Shown here one piece after another: positions 18,331-27,275 of a stretch of 64,000 bases of DNA (within the stretch, counting starts at the first letter, position 1; each line of letters opens with the position of its first letter). The notes under the pieces were generated by a model. It saw only the letters and a list, made by a program, of their open reading frames with translations. It was not told the DNA's origin and made no database searches. Location: positions 93,623 through 157,622 of the forward strand of contig NZ_JAHBCL010000004.1 in assembly GCF_018390735.1 (NCBI RefSeq), read 5' to 3'. Position numbers and translations under genes: made by a program. Source of the stretch: Fusibacter paucivorans (GTDB lineage Bacteria; Bacillota; Clostridia; Peptostreptococcales; Acidaminobacteraceae).

Positions 18331-19269
18331 TTACAATGCATGCCATAGGCAGCCTTGTACAATTGACCGTTCCCGCAGTTGTTTCTCAATGCCATTGAGC
18401 ACCACGCGTTTATCACGTATCCACGTCGGTCCAATCAGCAATTCTCTAGGCCCGTCCCCCGTCAGCCTATGAATGGTAATATCCGGGCGTAGATGTGCAA
18501 GCGCTTCAACGATAAAATCAATATAGGCGTCGCGTGAAAGCAATTCAAAAGGTGCGGTTTCATAGGCGCGTGCCAATGCTGTTCCCTTTAAAACATTTAA
18601 CATATGCATTTTAATACCAAAGGGCGCCAACCGATTAATAAAGGTGATTGTCGCCATAAAATCCGCTTTTGTTTCACCGGGCAGTCCGGCAATCACATGA
18701 AGGACAACGGGAATCTCAGCTTCTTTAAGTGCCTTAACACGAGATTCGATTACTGAAAGCGATTGGTGAAGATTCAGCCGCTCTCGCGATTCGTATTTCG
18801 TCGTCTGGACGCCAATTTCCACCCAAAACACCGGCAAACGCCGATATGTTTTAAGCATTTCGATCGTGTTGTCGTCAAGACAATCTGCACGCGTTGCAAT
18901 TGCAAGGCCCTGCACTTCCGGTTCTGCCAGTGCACTGTCATAACGCGACTTTAAACGTATCGGCGAATCATACGTATTCGTAAAACTTTGAAAATATGCA
19001 ATATAATGACGCGCAGCCCACTTTTGACGCATAAGTTCTTTCTGAGCTTCAATCTGGGCACGAATAGATGCTTGCACTTTTTCAGAGTTAGGAGAGATAA
19101 CACCTGCATAATCTCCGGAGCCGCGTTCACTGCAAAAAAGACAGCCCTCACTGTCAAGGGTGCCATCGCGATTCGGACAGGTAAATCCCCCATCGATAGA
19201 GAGCTTAATAAATTTTTTGCCATACTTCTGTTTTAAAAATGAATTGATTGATAAATAACGTTCGGACAT
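18331..19269 (-). CDS. TIGR01212-family radical SAM protein (YtqA/YhcC-like)
   Basis: 312 residues. The N-terminus YLSINSFLKQKYGKKFIKL and the cluster cysteines C31, C43 and C46 (CPNRDG...CLFC) match the TIGR01212 radical SAM family. Family features such as VEIGVQTT and HVIAGLPGE follow. It carries a [4Fe-4S] cluster and uses S-adenosylmethionine; the substrate of the family is not settled. The start ATG has AGGATGGC upstream. It lies 63 bp downstream of the receiver gene on the same strand and could share its transcript. Confidence 0.88.
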   Translation of the reverse strand: MSERYLSINSFLKQKYGKKFIKLSIDGGFTCPNRDGTLDSEGCLFCSERGSGDYAGVISPNSEKVQASIRAQIEAQKELMRQKWAARHYIAYFQSFTNTYDSPIRLKSRYDSALAEPEVQGLAIATRADCLDDNTIEMLKTYRRLPVFWVEIGVQTTKYESRERLNLHQSLSVIESRVKALKEAEIPVVLHVIAGLPGETKADFMATITFINRLAPFGIKMHMLNVLKGTALARAYETAPFELLSRDAYIDFIVEALAHLRPDITIHRLTGDGPRELLIGPTWIRDKRVVLNGIEKQLRERSIVQGCLWHAL

Positions 19270-19332
19270 GCTGCCATCCTTTCAACAAAATGGTGACACA
19301 GTCGTTGCGCCTTGTCAAGTGAGAAAATTATA

Positions 19333-19725
19333 TCAAACGAGATTCAATTTTTTCAGTACATCGACAAATTTATCGACATCAATTGGCTTTACAGCAAATC
19401 CTTGTGCGCCAATTTCAAAAGTCGACTGTACTTTATCAGTGGAATTTAGTGCTGTTGTCATAATAATCTTGCACTTCTTCTCTTCCGGTACTTTTCTTTC
19501 TTGTTCTAAAATTCGGATGGTTTTAAGCACATTGATCCCATCCACTTCCGGCATCATAATGTCAAGACATACGAGATCGTAGTATATGCCTTCATCAAGT
19601 GCCATCATAAAGACCTCTAATGCTTCAATGCCGTCTACGGTGACGTCACATTCACCGTATTTGTTCAAAAATTTGTACAAAAAAGTACGACTGACGTAAT
19701 CGTCTTCGGCGATAAGAATCCGCAT
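19333..19725 (-). CDS. Single-domain response regulator (CheY-like receiver)
   Basis: A 130-residue stand-alone receiver. The acidic pocket is E7-D8-D9, the phospho-acceptor is D55 in LVCLDIMMPEVDG, the switch Thr is in IIMTTAL, and the conserved Lys is K113 in AVKPID. There is no output domain. The gene begins 2 bp after the hybrid kinase gene stops, so it is almost certainly its partner. It may relay phosphate or act by protein-protein contact. Confidence 0.9.
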   Translation of the reverse strand: MRILIAEDDYVSRTFLYKFLNKYGECDVTVDGIEALEVFMMALDEGIYYDLVCLDIMMPEVDGINVLKTIRILEQERKVPEEKKCKIIMTTALNSTDKVQSTFEIGAQGFAVKPIDVDKFVDVLKKLNLV

Positions 19726-19727
19726 AA

Positions 19728-22700
19728 CTACCTCCCCAGGTTCTCTTTAAAATTTTGAAAATATGTTTCAAATGCTTCAATATTTTCTTTGCGTATGGCA
19801 AGTTCCATCTTTAGAACAATGCGCCGAAGCGCAGTATGATTTTTGACTAAGTGCTTTAACTGTCCAGAAATCATTTCAATAGCAGCAAAGTTGCTCGCTG
19901 TAATGGCGTCGTCAATGGCTTCAATTTTTTCCTGAATTGCCGTTAATGCCAATTCACCAAGCGCCTCCTCTTGTTGAATACGAACCATTATTTCGTCGAC
20001 ATTAAAACGCTGTTCTTCAAGCATGCCCGTGTTCTTCATAATCACACGAAAGAAGTTTTTGAGCGATACAGGTTTCGCAATATAATCGTCAAAACCTGCC
20101 ACTTTCAGCTTTGCTTCATCTTCAGAGAGTGCATGTGCCGTAAAAGCAACTATCGGAACACTGACGCCTTGTTCTTTACTAATGCGCCGCATCGCTTTCA
20201 TTGCTTCGATGCCATTCATCGTCTTCATTTGAATATCCATGATGACAAGATCGTAATGCTGATCTCTAAACAAGTTGACAGCATCCCGTCCATTGCTGGT
20301 AATGTCCGCTTTGTGTCCTTGCAAATTGAGAAGCTTGCTGACGACGATTTGATTGACTTCATCGTCTTCCGCCACAAGCACACTTAGTTTTTTCGATACT
20401 TCCGGTATCTCAATTTTCTGATTATCGCCAATTGGCCCAAAGGCATTCCCGATAACCATTGGCAGATCAATCACCATAGTCGTTCCCTTACCGAGTTCAC
20501 TCGACATCGTCAATCGACCACCGAGCAGTTCAATCAATCCCTTTGATATGGAAAGCCCCAGACCCGTGCCGCCATATTTTCGGGTTGCACTTGGATCTGC
20601 CTGGTTAAAGCTTTCGAAGATTTTTGCCTGATTTTCCTCAGAAATACCAATGCCTGTGTCTTCGACACATATCTTGAGTTTAAAAACCATCCCTTCCGTG
20701 TTGACACCGCTAATTTTAACGGCAACATGTCCCTCGTCAGTAAATTTAATGGCATTGTAGATAATATTATTCAAAATTTGTCTGATCTTAGCGGCATCGC
20801 CAATCAGAAAATCTGGAATTTGCGTCAACCTCTCGAATTCAAATTTAATGTGTTTAGCCATTGCCTGAATTCTAAGCGGCATTAATGTTTCATTGATAAA
20901 GGATGCAAAATTGAAAATATGTTCATCCGCTTCCATTTTGCCAGCTTCAATTTTGGAAAAATCCAGAATGCTGTTGATAATATTGAGCAGTGACGTGGCA
21001 CTGGTCTTAACCATCTCAAGGTATTGTTTTTGAACTGGTGATAATTCAGTCATCAGCGTTAATTCCGTCATGCCGATAATACCGTTCATCGGCGTGCGTA
21101 TTTCATGACTCATATTTGCGAGGAACAAGCTCTTCGCTGCATTTGCTTCATCCGCAACGTTTTTAGATGCTTGGAGCTTTTTCCGATATTCAACTTGCTC
21201 CGTAATATCTCTGATAACAAAGACATAGCTGACATCTTCTTCATATTTTAAGATACTGCCGACAGACTGCGACCATCGCTCCTCGCCGAATTTCGTCTCA
21301 ATCTGAAATTCCGCGGTGGTATTCGCTTGAAACTCTTTCGTGATTCCCTCTCGAACCTCATGGGATTCGAGATCTTTTTCAATAACGAATTTTCTAAAAT
21401 CTCGTCCAATGATTTCGCCGACATCATAGCCTGTCAGTTGTTTAACCGATGGCGAAGCGTACGTAATAATATTATCGCTGTTAATCTGTACAATCGTATC
21501 CAACATACTGTTTGTTATCATGCGCAAATGCCGTTCACTGTGAATAAGCTCCCGAGACATGCGCTTCATGTCGGTAATATCCTGAAGTGCAACCAAAATG
21601 TGCTTCTGCTGATTGATCACAGCCGGCGATGCATTCATCCGCAAATAACGCACAGTCTTTTCATCGTTTTTGCTATCCTTATGCCCCGCAGCATAAATGA
21701 CTTCTTGACCGCGTATGGTCATATCTTTTTCCATGACGCGCTCAAGCGTTTTGGCAATAATGCAGTTTTCACAATGATTGCATTTATAATGAACTGTATC
21801 TGAATTTTGTGTGCAAATAAATAAATTGTAAAAAGAGGCATTGACAATCTTTTGTATTTCCGCATTAAAAATTCTAAGTGCTTCCATATTCGTCTTTAAG
21901 ATAATGCCGCGTTCATCAATGATCAAAAGTCCTACGGTCGTATTTTCAAAAATGGCTTCAAAGGTCTGCTTTTCCTGTTCTATGTAAAGCTCTGTATGTT
22001 TGCGATTTGTGATATCCTTCATCATAATTGTGTAGTGCATCATATTACCGTATGAATCTCGAACCGCTTGAATTTGAATTTCTTCCCACGCATATTCATT
22101 ATTTGCCAAATCAAAACGCTCCTCGGAAGTCCAACTTCCGAGCTGTTCAACGTAGAAGACGATCATTTCTCTAAAATCTTCATTGGCATTTGGAAAGAGA
22201 CGCTCTAAAATATCATCCCCGTTAATTTGGTTGCGCTCTCCTAAGTATTTATACTGATAATAAGGATTGCAATACTGGACGCGCCATCTCAAATCTGTAA
22301 TAATCATGGAGATATGACTTTGTTCGACTAAGTTTGAATACATATCGGCATTTGCACGCGCTTGATGGAGCTTCTCGATATTTTTTATAATGACGATTGC
22401 ATAAGTATATGCCGAACAGTCCTCATCTGACACAGAAGCCGTCACGGTTACATGCGTACGTTCACCGCTGCTGCTTTCAAGCTCTATACCTTCTAAGAGC
22501 TGAATATTTTGGCGTCCTTCAATGGATTCGCACAACTTAATGCGCCCTGTCCCTCTATAGAGGCGCGTCATATCATCCAATTTGCTGCCAACGGCGATTT
22601 CCCGCTCAACACCTACAAGTTTTGAAAATTCATTATTGCAATATGCGATACGCGCTTCTGAGTCACAAATGGTAACCGCATCACCTGCATTATCCATCAA

Positions 22701-22733
22701 ACTGATAAAATTGGCTATTTCAATCTTTTTCAT
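19728..22733 (-). CDS. Hybrid sensor histidine kinase: four PAS domains, kinase core, receiver, degenerate C-terminus
   Basis: 1001 residues, soluble. Four PAS-type segments lie at about 5-120, 130-250, 255-395 and 400-525. The third carries the cysteine group CNHCENC, typical of a Cys-containing PAS subgroup that may bind metal or sense redox; that sensing role is inference. HisKA has H543 in NMSHEIRTPMNG, and the ATPase domain has NNIIYNAIKF, DTGIGI and GGTGLGLSI. The receiver (about 800-915) has D833 in LVIMDIQM. The last 80 residues resemble an Hpt domain but show no His at the usual HxLKG site. The gene precedes the lone receiver by 2 bp. Confidence 0.9.
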   Translation of the reverse strand: MKKIEIANFISLMDNAGDAVTICDSEARIAYCNNEFSKLVGVEREIAVGSKLDDMTRLYRGTGRIKLCESIEGRQNIQLLEGIELESSSGERTHVTVTASVSDEDCSAYTYAIVIIKNIEKLHQARANADMYSNLVEQSHISMIITDLRWRVQYCNPYYQYKYLGERNQINGDDILERLFPNANEDFREMIVFYVEQLGSWTSEERFDLANNEYAWEEIQIQAVRDSYGNMMHYTIMMKDITNRKHTELYIEQEKQTFEAIFENTTVGLLIIDERGIILKTNMEALRIFNAEIQKIVNASFYNLFICTQNSDTVHYKCNHCENCIIAKTLERVMEKDMTIRGQEVIYAAGHKDSKNDEKTVRYLRMNASPAVINQQKHILVALQDITDMKRMSRELIHSERHLRMITNSMLDTIVQINSDNIITYASPSVKQLTGYDVGEIIGRDFRKFVIEKDLESHEVREGITKEFQANTTAEFQIETKFGEERWSQSVGSILKYEEDVSYVFVIRDITEQVEYRKKLQASKNVADEANAAKSLFLANMSHEIRTPMNGIIGMTELTLMTELSPVQKQYLEMVKTSATSLLNIINSILDFSKIEAGKMEADEHIFNFASFINETLMPLRIQAMAKHIKFEFERLTQIPDFLIGDAAKIRQILNNIIYNAIKFTDEGHVAVKISGVNTEGMVFKLKICVEDTGIGISEENQAKIFESFNQADPSATRKYGGTGLGLSISKGLIELLGGRLTMSSELGKGTTMVIDLPMVIGNAFGPIGDNQKIEIPEVSKKLSVLVAEDDEVNQIVVSKLLNLQGHKADITSNGRDAVNLFRDQHYDLVIMDIQMKTMNGIEAMKAMRRISKEQGVSVPIVAFTAHALSEDEAKLKVAGFDDYIAKPVSLKNFFRVIMKNTGMLEEQRFNVDEIMVRIQQEEALGELALTAIQEKIEAIDDAITASNFAAIEMISGQLKHLVKNHTALRRIVLKMELAIRKENIEAFETYFQNFKENLGR

Positions 22734-23040
22734 AGGCGCTCCCTCATACTAGTCCTACAATATTTTTAACCAATTTGCAAATTCCTAAACAAAAACCATG
22801 GCATAAAGCGACTTTGCGCCAATTTTCGCCATCGGTTTCGACAATGTCAGTCGATAGTCCTATAGTCCTGCCCCAACGCTCTGTACCGCTGTTTGAACGC
22901 TGAACCTTTTGATATATCATTGCTTCATCATGCGACTTACGGTATTCATACCTATTTTAAGGTTTCATTTTCTTTAAACAGTCTATGCCGTATCACCCTA
23001 TTACTGTCTCGAAATGATTTTCACAATTGTCTTATTCAAT
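22734..23040. other. Intergenic region upstream of the hybrid kinase
   Basis: I see no gene here. It should contain the promoter for the minus-strand kinase, but no box pair is convincing. On the minus strand GGCGCAAAGTCGC resembles part of a c-di-GMP riboswitch, but the rest of that fold is not found. Confidence 0.4.
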
Positions 23041-23084
23041 AAAAAATCGGTATGTACATGCACGCATGTTCTCATACCGATTAA
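23041..23084 (-). terminator. Rho-independent terminator of the hydG operon
   Basis: AATCGGTATG (23045-23054) pairs with CATACCGATT (23073-23082), with an inner ACATG/CATGT stem. On the minus strand the hairpin is followed by TTTTTTATT. It lies about 80 bp after the hydG stop. Confidence 0.8.
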
Positions 23085-23109
23085 TGATTTGATCGATTTC
23101 ATTGTTTTG

Positions 23110-23148
23110 ATTGCATTACTCTTATTGCATTACTCTTATTGTACTCTT
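23110..23148. repeat. Short tandem repeat, 14 bp x 2.8
   Basis: ATTGCATTACTCTT occurs at 23110-23123 and 23124-23137. A third, shortened copy ATTGTACTCTT is at 23138-23148. It lies in the 3' untranslated region of hydG, between the stop codon and the terminator. Confidence 0.85.
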
Positions 23149-23163
23149 ATTACCCTCTTTTGA

Positions 23164-24558
23164 TTATAGAAAAATATCACGTTTCCCGTTTGAAAGATCT
23201 TCCAGCCCCTTTATGATAATGTTGCGTGTCTTATCCGTTTTAACGTGCGTGAGCTGCGATGCGATAAATGCGTCTGCCATGGTTTGAAGCTCTTCATCGC
23301 CGTAATCAATGGCATATTCTTTAAGCGTCATCATGGCATTGGGCTGACAGACATGCTGAATTTCACCTGTCTTCGCCAATTTCATAAATCGATCACCCGT
23401 TCTGCCCATACGATAGCAAGAAGTGCAAAAGCTTGGAATGAAGCCGTCGCGAATAAGTCCTTTGATGACATCAATTGTCGGTCGATCATCAGAAATGGCA
23501 AACTGTTGAACGTCATTGCCGAGCTCATTGGCTTTATAACCGCCAACACCGGTACATGAACCAGCACTGAGCTGCGTAACACCGTGATGAATCAGTTCAT
23601 TGCGCGTCGCTTCACTTTCTCGCGTTGAGAGTATAATACCGGTAAATGGCACGGCAAGTCTTAAAATTGCGACTATTTTTTTGAAAGTTTCATCATCCAG
23701 AATGTGCGCATAATCTGATAAGTCCACGCCTTCTGCCGGTTTAATCCTCGGCACTGAAATCGTGTGAAAACCAACGCCGAAAGTATCTTCAAGATGTTTG
23801 TTGTGCATCATCAGCGCCAACACTTCAAAGCGATGATCGGAAAAGCCGAACAGCACGCCAGCGCCTACATCATCAATACCACCTTGCATCGCTCTGTCAA
23901 ATGCCGTCAAGTGATACAAATAGTCGCCTTTTGGACAATGCGGATGCAATTTTTCATAATTACTTTTTTCATATGTTTCTTGAAAGAGAATATAAGTACC
24001 GATTTCTGACGCCTTTAGTTTTTGATAGTTTTCTACAGTCGTCGCAGCAATATTGACATTAATGCGCCTGATATTGCTTTTTTCGCTGACGGTTTCATAA
24101 ATCGTTTTGATCGTATCTGTTATATAATCAATATCACAGTTGACAGGATCTTCCCCCGCTTCTAATGCAATGCGCTTATGACCCATTTTTTCAAGAATTC
24201 TAACTTCTTCTTGAATCTCTGCCTTTGTCAATTTTTTTCGTGTAAATTGATTGTTGCGCTTGTAGCCGCAGTAGGAACAATTGTTAATACAAAAGTTGCT
24301 GACATATAGCGGTGCAAACATAACCACGCGATTACCGTAAATTTCACTTTTAATTTCAGATGCGCGCTTGTAAATGCGTTCGATATGCGCCGGCTTTTTA
24401 GCCTGCAATAAAACAGCGACATCTCTATAAGACAGTGTTTCTCGGTTAAATGTCTTTGACAGCACCGCTTCAATTGCCTCGTCTGTCACCGCTTTTGTTT
24501 CCTCTAAAATTTGATAAATAAGTGCATGATCAATAAAACCTTCCATTTTTTGTGCCAT
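23164..24558 (-). CDS. hydG: [FeFe]-hydrogenase maturation radical SAM tyrosine lyase HydG
   Basis: 464 residues. HydG splits tyrosine with S-adenosylmethionine to make the CO and CN ligands of the H-cluster. The radical SAM cluster cysteines are C90, C94 and C97 (CINNCSYC). The C-terminal auxiliary cluster motif is present as CTSCYRMGRTGDRFM followed by a Cys in IQHVC. Length and end-to-end similarity fit HydG rather than ThiH. The preceding gene encodes a TM1266-type protein, known from hydrogenase maturation loci. HydE, HydF and the hydrogenase are not in this window. The organism should make an [FeFe]-hydrogenase. Confidence 0.95.
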   Translation of the reverse strand: MAQKMEGFIDHALIYQILEETKAVTDEAIEAVLSKTFNRETLSYRDVAVLLQAKKPAHIERIYKRASEIKSEIYGNRVVMFAPLYVSNFCINNCSYCGYKRNNQFTRKKLTKAEIQEEVRILEKMGHKRIALEAGEDPVNCDIDYITDTIKTIYETVSEKSNIRRINVNIAATTVENYQKLKASEIGTYILFQETYEKSNYEKLHPHCPKGDYLYHLTAFDRAMQGGIDDVGAGVLFGFSDHRFEVLALMMHNKHLEDTFGVGFHTISVPRIKPAEGVDLSDYAHILDDETFKKIVAILRLAVPFTGIILSTRESEATRNELIHHGVTQLSAGSCTGVGGYKANELGNDVQQFAISDDRPTIDVIKGLIRDGFIPSFCTSCYRMGRTGDRFMKLAKTGEIQHVCQPNAMMTLKEYAIDYGDEELQTMADAFIASQLTHVKTDKTRNIIIKGLEDLSNGKRDIFL

Positions 24559-24578
24559 AAGCGCCCTCCAGTAGACTG

Positions 24579-24839
24579 TTACCCCGAAATCGTCTTTTTC
24601 GATATTGAGGTCTTCACAGATACATTTTTAATATTGCCGAGTTTCCCGGTTAAGCTGTTAATATCATCAACCGTGCCTATGACGATAATTGTCACAACCG
24701 ACATGCCATACTGGTCAAAGGGGATACCCGTTCGACCTTTGACAATGTGTTTAAAGGCTGCAACGATCTCGTTAAACTTTCCCTGTACGTCTTGAGCATC
24801 TTCTAAAATTGCACTGATTACGCCTACTTTCATCTCCAT
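24579..24839 (-). CDS. TM1266-family protein, putative iron-only hydrogenase system regulator
   Basis: 86 residues with an ACT-like/ferredoxin-like fold (VGVISAILEDAQ, SVVTIIVIGTVDDINSLTGKLG, VSVKTSIS). This matches the TM1266 family, commonly encoded beside hydG/hydE/hydF and annotated as iron-only hydrogenase system regulator. Its mechanism is not proven. AAAGGAGG lies upstream of the ATG. hydG begins 20 bp after its stop. The upstream leader is long and structured. Confidence 0.85.
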   Translation of the reverse strand: MEMKVGVISAILEDAQDVQGKFNEIVAAFKHIVKGRTGIPFDQYGMSVVTIIVIGTVDDINSLTGKLGNIKNVSVKTSISKKTISG

Positions 24840-25001
24840 GAGAAGGCCTCCTTTGTTTACTGCATCAAAAAACCTTCTCCAATAAGATCTAGACCGCCAT
24901 TTCGCGATGTTCTAAATCGATTCTCACAATCGTATTTTTTACAGTAAAAGCAACTGCAAAATACCCAAAAGTTCAAATCTTCTTATTTTAATAAGAGAAG
25001 G
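24840..25001 (-). promoter_or_regulatory. Candidate cis-regulatory RNA leader of the TM1266-hydG operon
   Basis: In mRNA order the leader has CCTTCTC (25001-24995), GAGAAGG followed by TTTTTT (24879-24873), and CCTTCTC again (24846-24840), which touches the start codon. The middle element can pair with the first to give a terminator-like hairpin ending in a U-run, or with the last to occlude the region between RBS and ATG. The first element also lies in its own local hairpin (CTTCT/AGAAG with TTATT/AATAA). The mutually exclusive pairing is seen in the sequence; regulatory function is inferred. Confidence 0.4.
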
Positions 25002-25118
25002 CAAACTGCAACAAATATTCTTTTGCCCTTTCAGATCAGATCCCTTTTCCGTTAGGTATTAACAATAAGACACGCACATGAAGCAAATCGCTCAACGTGC
25101 ATGAAACTCTTTGTGAAT

Positions 25119-25147
25119 ATTTTATCAACATGTTAATTATTTGTCAA
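25119..25147 (-). promoter_or_regulatory. Promoter of the TM1266-hydG operon
   Basis: On the minus strand TTGACA (25147-25142) and TAAAAT (25124-25119) are 17 bases apart. The -35 box overlaps the stop codon of the diguanylate cyclase gene. Transcription from here would give a 5' leader of about 270 bases before the TM1266 start at 24839. Confidence 0.7.
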
Positions 25148-27273
25148 TGTTTTTCTTTTGGTACATCATACACGATATGGGCAATGCCGTTACGACCATT
25201 TCCCTTGGCTTCATAAACAGCATTGTCCGCTCCTTTTAAAAGCACGTCTTCGCCTGCTTCTAGGTATGCATTTCCATAAGAAGCAATGCCGATACTCAGG
25301 GTAACAATACCATTAATGTTTGAATCATCATGTCTGATTGATAGCATTCTAATATCCCTTAAAATCATCTCACAAACGATTTCAATAATTTCAAGGGGCA
25401 CTGCTCTGGCAAGAATGAGAAATTCATCACCGCCATAGCGATATGCCCTTGCGTCAAGGTCGTCTATATGCCGATGTATAATTTCTGCCGTCTTTCGTAT
25501 GACCATGTCACCTTCGAGATGACCATAGCGGTCATTAAATTCCTTAAAAAAATCAATATCGATCATAATAACACTAATGTGATTCTGTCGCATCGAAGGC
25601 GCAAAATACGTTTTGAGATCTTCATTGAGGGCATGGCGATTGGCAAGGCCGCTAAGACTGTCACGTCGGGACAGCGCTTCCAGTGCACCGTTTAACCGCT
25701 TGAGCTCTTGGGTTTTAAGGGCATTGGTAATCGCGATGGCAATGTAGGCACCAATGGTGCGAATCATTTCCAGTTCATAGTGGTTAAAGCCATCCCGTTC
25801 AAACTTTTGTAGGGAAAAAACGCCAATAATTGTTCCTTCATCGTATAGCGGCAAGTAAAAGACAGATTCGTACGGCACTTCAAGATCTGGAAAATTTAAT
25901 TGAAGCGGTTCAAAATCGTCCAGTTTTAAATGGCTATTAAAACCCGTGTAAATTTCCTGACTATGTCTGATGCACCACGTCGCCAGACTGCTCTTATTGT
26001 GAACACTAACGTCGTACGATCTCGTTATCGTCTGACGATGATACATCATGCGATTATAAACAACTTGGTTTTCAGCATTGTAAAGCCCAATGACCAATGC
26101 ATCAAAGTCCATGAAACTGACTAGTTTTTGGATAATCAGTCTAAAAATTTTATCGTAATCCTGTTCTTTTGTAATTTCCTGTGATATTTCGTAAATCATT
26201 TGCATATTCTTGAGGAGTTTAACCGCATTTTCATTTAATCTATTTTCGATTTTAACAGCTGACTTCTCTCGAATTTGAAAAATCGTCATTTCATTCATTC
26301 GCGCAATAAATGTCTCGTCTAGTGTAATGAGCTGTTTCTGATAGGCTGCCGTTATTGCCGTATTCCCCATGGCAGTTGCAATATCACAGAGCATTTGCAG
26401 CACTTCACGTTCGAATTCAAATTCTTCCGCTTCGACAACCTGCGTCAGCGCGATCTTTGCTTCATGCAATGCGATCTCATACTGTTTATCGGCATAGGCA
26501 CAAAGTGCCTTCTCAATATAGCACTCCAAACGCGTCACGGGATCTTCTTCGACTGCCAACAATGTCAGAACACTTGCCAGCAGTGCCTGTGCAATATAGA
26601 TATCGCCATTGATTCTCGCATGTTTCGCCGCCAGCAGCTTATATAAACCGAGGTAGAAAGTTCCCTGACAGGTTGATTGTGTCATCTGCATCAGCATCTG
26701 CTCGGTTTCTGCCAACTGTTCAGCCTGTCGCTGACGCGCATATATATCGCCTAAATTATAATAAATCAGAAACTGCGCTTCATAATTGCCTTCTTGTGCG
26801 GCGAGCGGCAAAGCATCAAGATAATACTTGACGGCTGAATCATACAATTTAAGCGATGCGTAAAGCGATGCGATATTATTAATGAGCATACTTCGATAAT
26901 GCGTTCTAAGCGCATGCGTTTCAATCACTTGAAGACTTTGATGATAATAATCGAGCGCCATGGCATAAAAGCCCTTTCGCGCAGAAATGTTGCCGAGCAA
27001 ATTACAGCAGAGCATATGCAGCTCATCAAATGATTCTTTTGAAGAAACTTGATACATCTCCGATGCAATTTCACGAGCTGCCTCATTTTTCCCAACTGCA
27101 TAAAGTTCTTTACCGTAATTAATCAGCGTCCGCACTTTCAAATAAACATCATCAAGTTCGCGAATAGTATTAATGCGATTCTCAACGGCTTCAATCTTCT
27201 CAGCATGGGAAATCTGCTGGTTCGCTTCCATTAAATCATTCAATTTTTCAAGGTCAATATCGACACTGATCAT
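25144..27273 (-). CDS. Diguanylate cyclase with TPR-like and GAF domains
   Basis: 709 residues, no membrane segment. Residues about 55-320 are helical TPR-like repeats (for example MALDYYHQSLQVIE, SAVKYYLDALPLAAQ). A GAF domain covers about 360-525, and the GGDEF domain about 535-700 with an intact GGDEF (614-618) and DIDFFKEFND. The inhibitory I-site (RxxD nine residues before GGDEF) is absent: the positions are Asp and Ala. It should make c-di-GMP from two GTP. It lies 2 bp downstream of the EAL phosphodiesterase gene, so synthesis and breakdown enzymes are produced together. The -35 box of the hydG operon overlaps its stop. Confidence 0.92.
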   Translation of the reverse strand: MISVDIDLEKLNDLMEANQQISHAEKIEAVENRINTIRELDDVYLKVRTLINYGKELYAVGKNEAAREIASEMYQVSSKESFDELHMLCCNLLGNISARKGFYAMALDYYHQSLQVIETHALRTHYRSMLINNIASLYASLKLYDSAVKYYLDALPLAAQEGNYEAQFLIYYNLGDIYARQRQAEQLAETEQMLMQMTQSTCQGTFYLGLYKLLAAKHARINGDIYIAQALLASVLTLLAVEEDPVTRLECYIEKALCAYADKQYEIALHEAKIALTQVVEAEEFEFEREVLQMLCDIATAMGNTAITAAYQKQLITLDETFIARMNEMTIFQIREKSAVKIENRLNENAVKLLKNMQMIYEISQEITKEQDYDKIFRLIIQKLVSFMDFDALVIGLYNAENQVVYNRMMYHRQTITRSYDVSVHNKSSLATWCIRHSQEIYTGFNSHLKLDDFEPLQLNFPDLEVPYESVFYLPLYDEGTIIGVFSLQKFERDGFNHYELEMIRTIGAYIAIAITNALKTQELKRLNGALEALSRRDSLSGLANRHALNEDLKTYFAPSMRQNHISVIMIDIDFFKEFNDRYGHLEGDMVIRKTAEIIHRHIDDLDARAYRYGGDEFLILARAVPLEIIEIVCEMILRDIRMLSIRHDDSNINGIVTLSIGIASYGNAYLEAGEDVLLKGADNAVYEAKGNGRNGIAHIVYDVPKEKH

Positions 27274-27275
27274 AT

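Noticed and set aside
19971..20387. Plus-strand reading frames of up to 158 codons inside the hybrid kinase gene
   Set aside because: They are antisense shadows of a gene with complete kinase and receiver motifs.
22734..23040. Partial resemblance to a c-di-GMP riboswitch upstream of the hybrid kinase (GGCGCAAAGTCGC on the minus strand)
   Set aside because: The other conserved GEMM segments and a matching fold could not be found in order, so the similarity is probably chance.
23110..23148. Possible CRISPR-like repeat
   Set aside because: The units are 14 bp and directly adjacent with no spacers.
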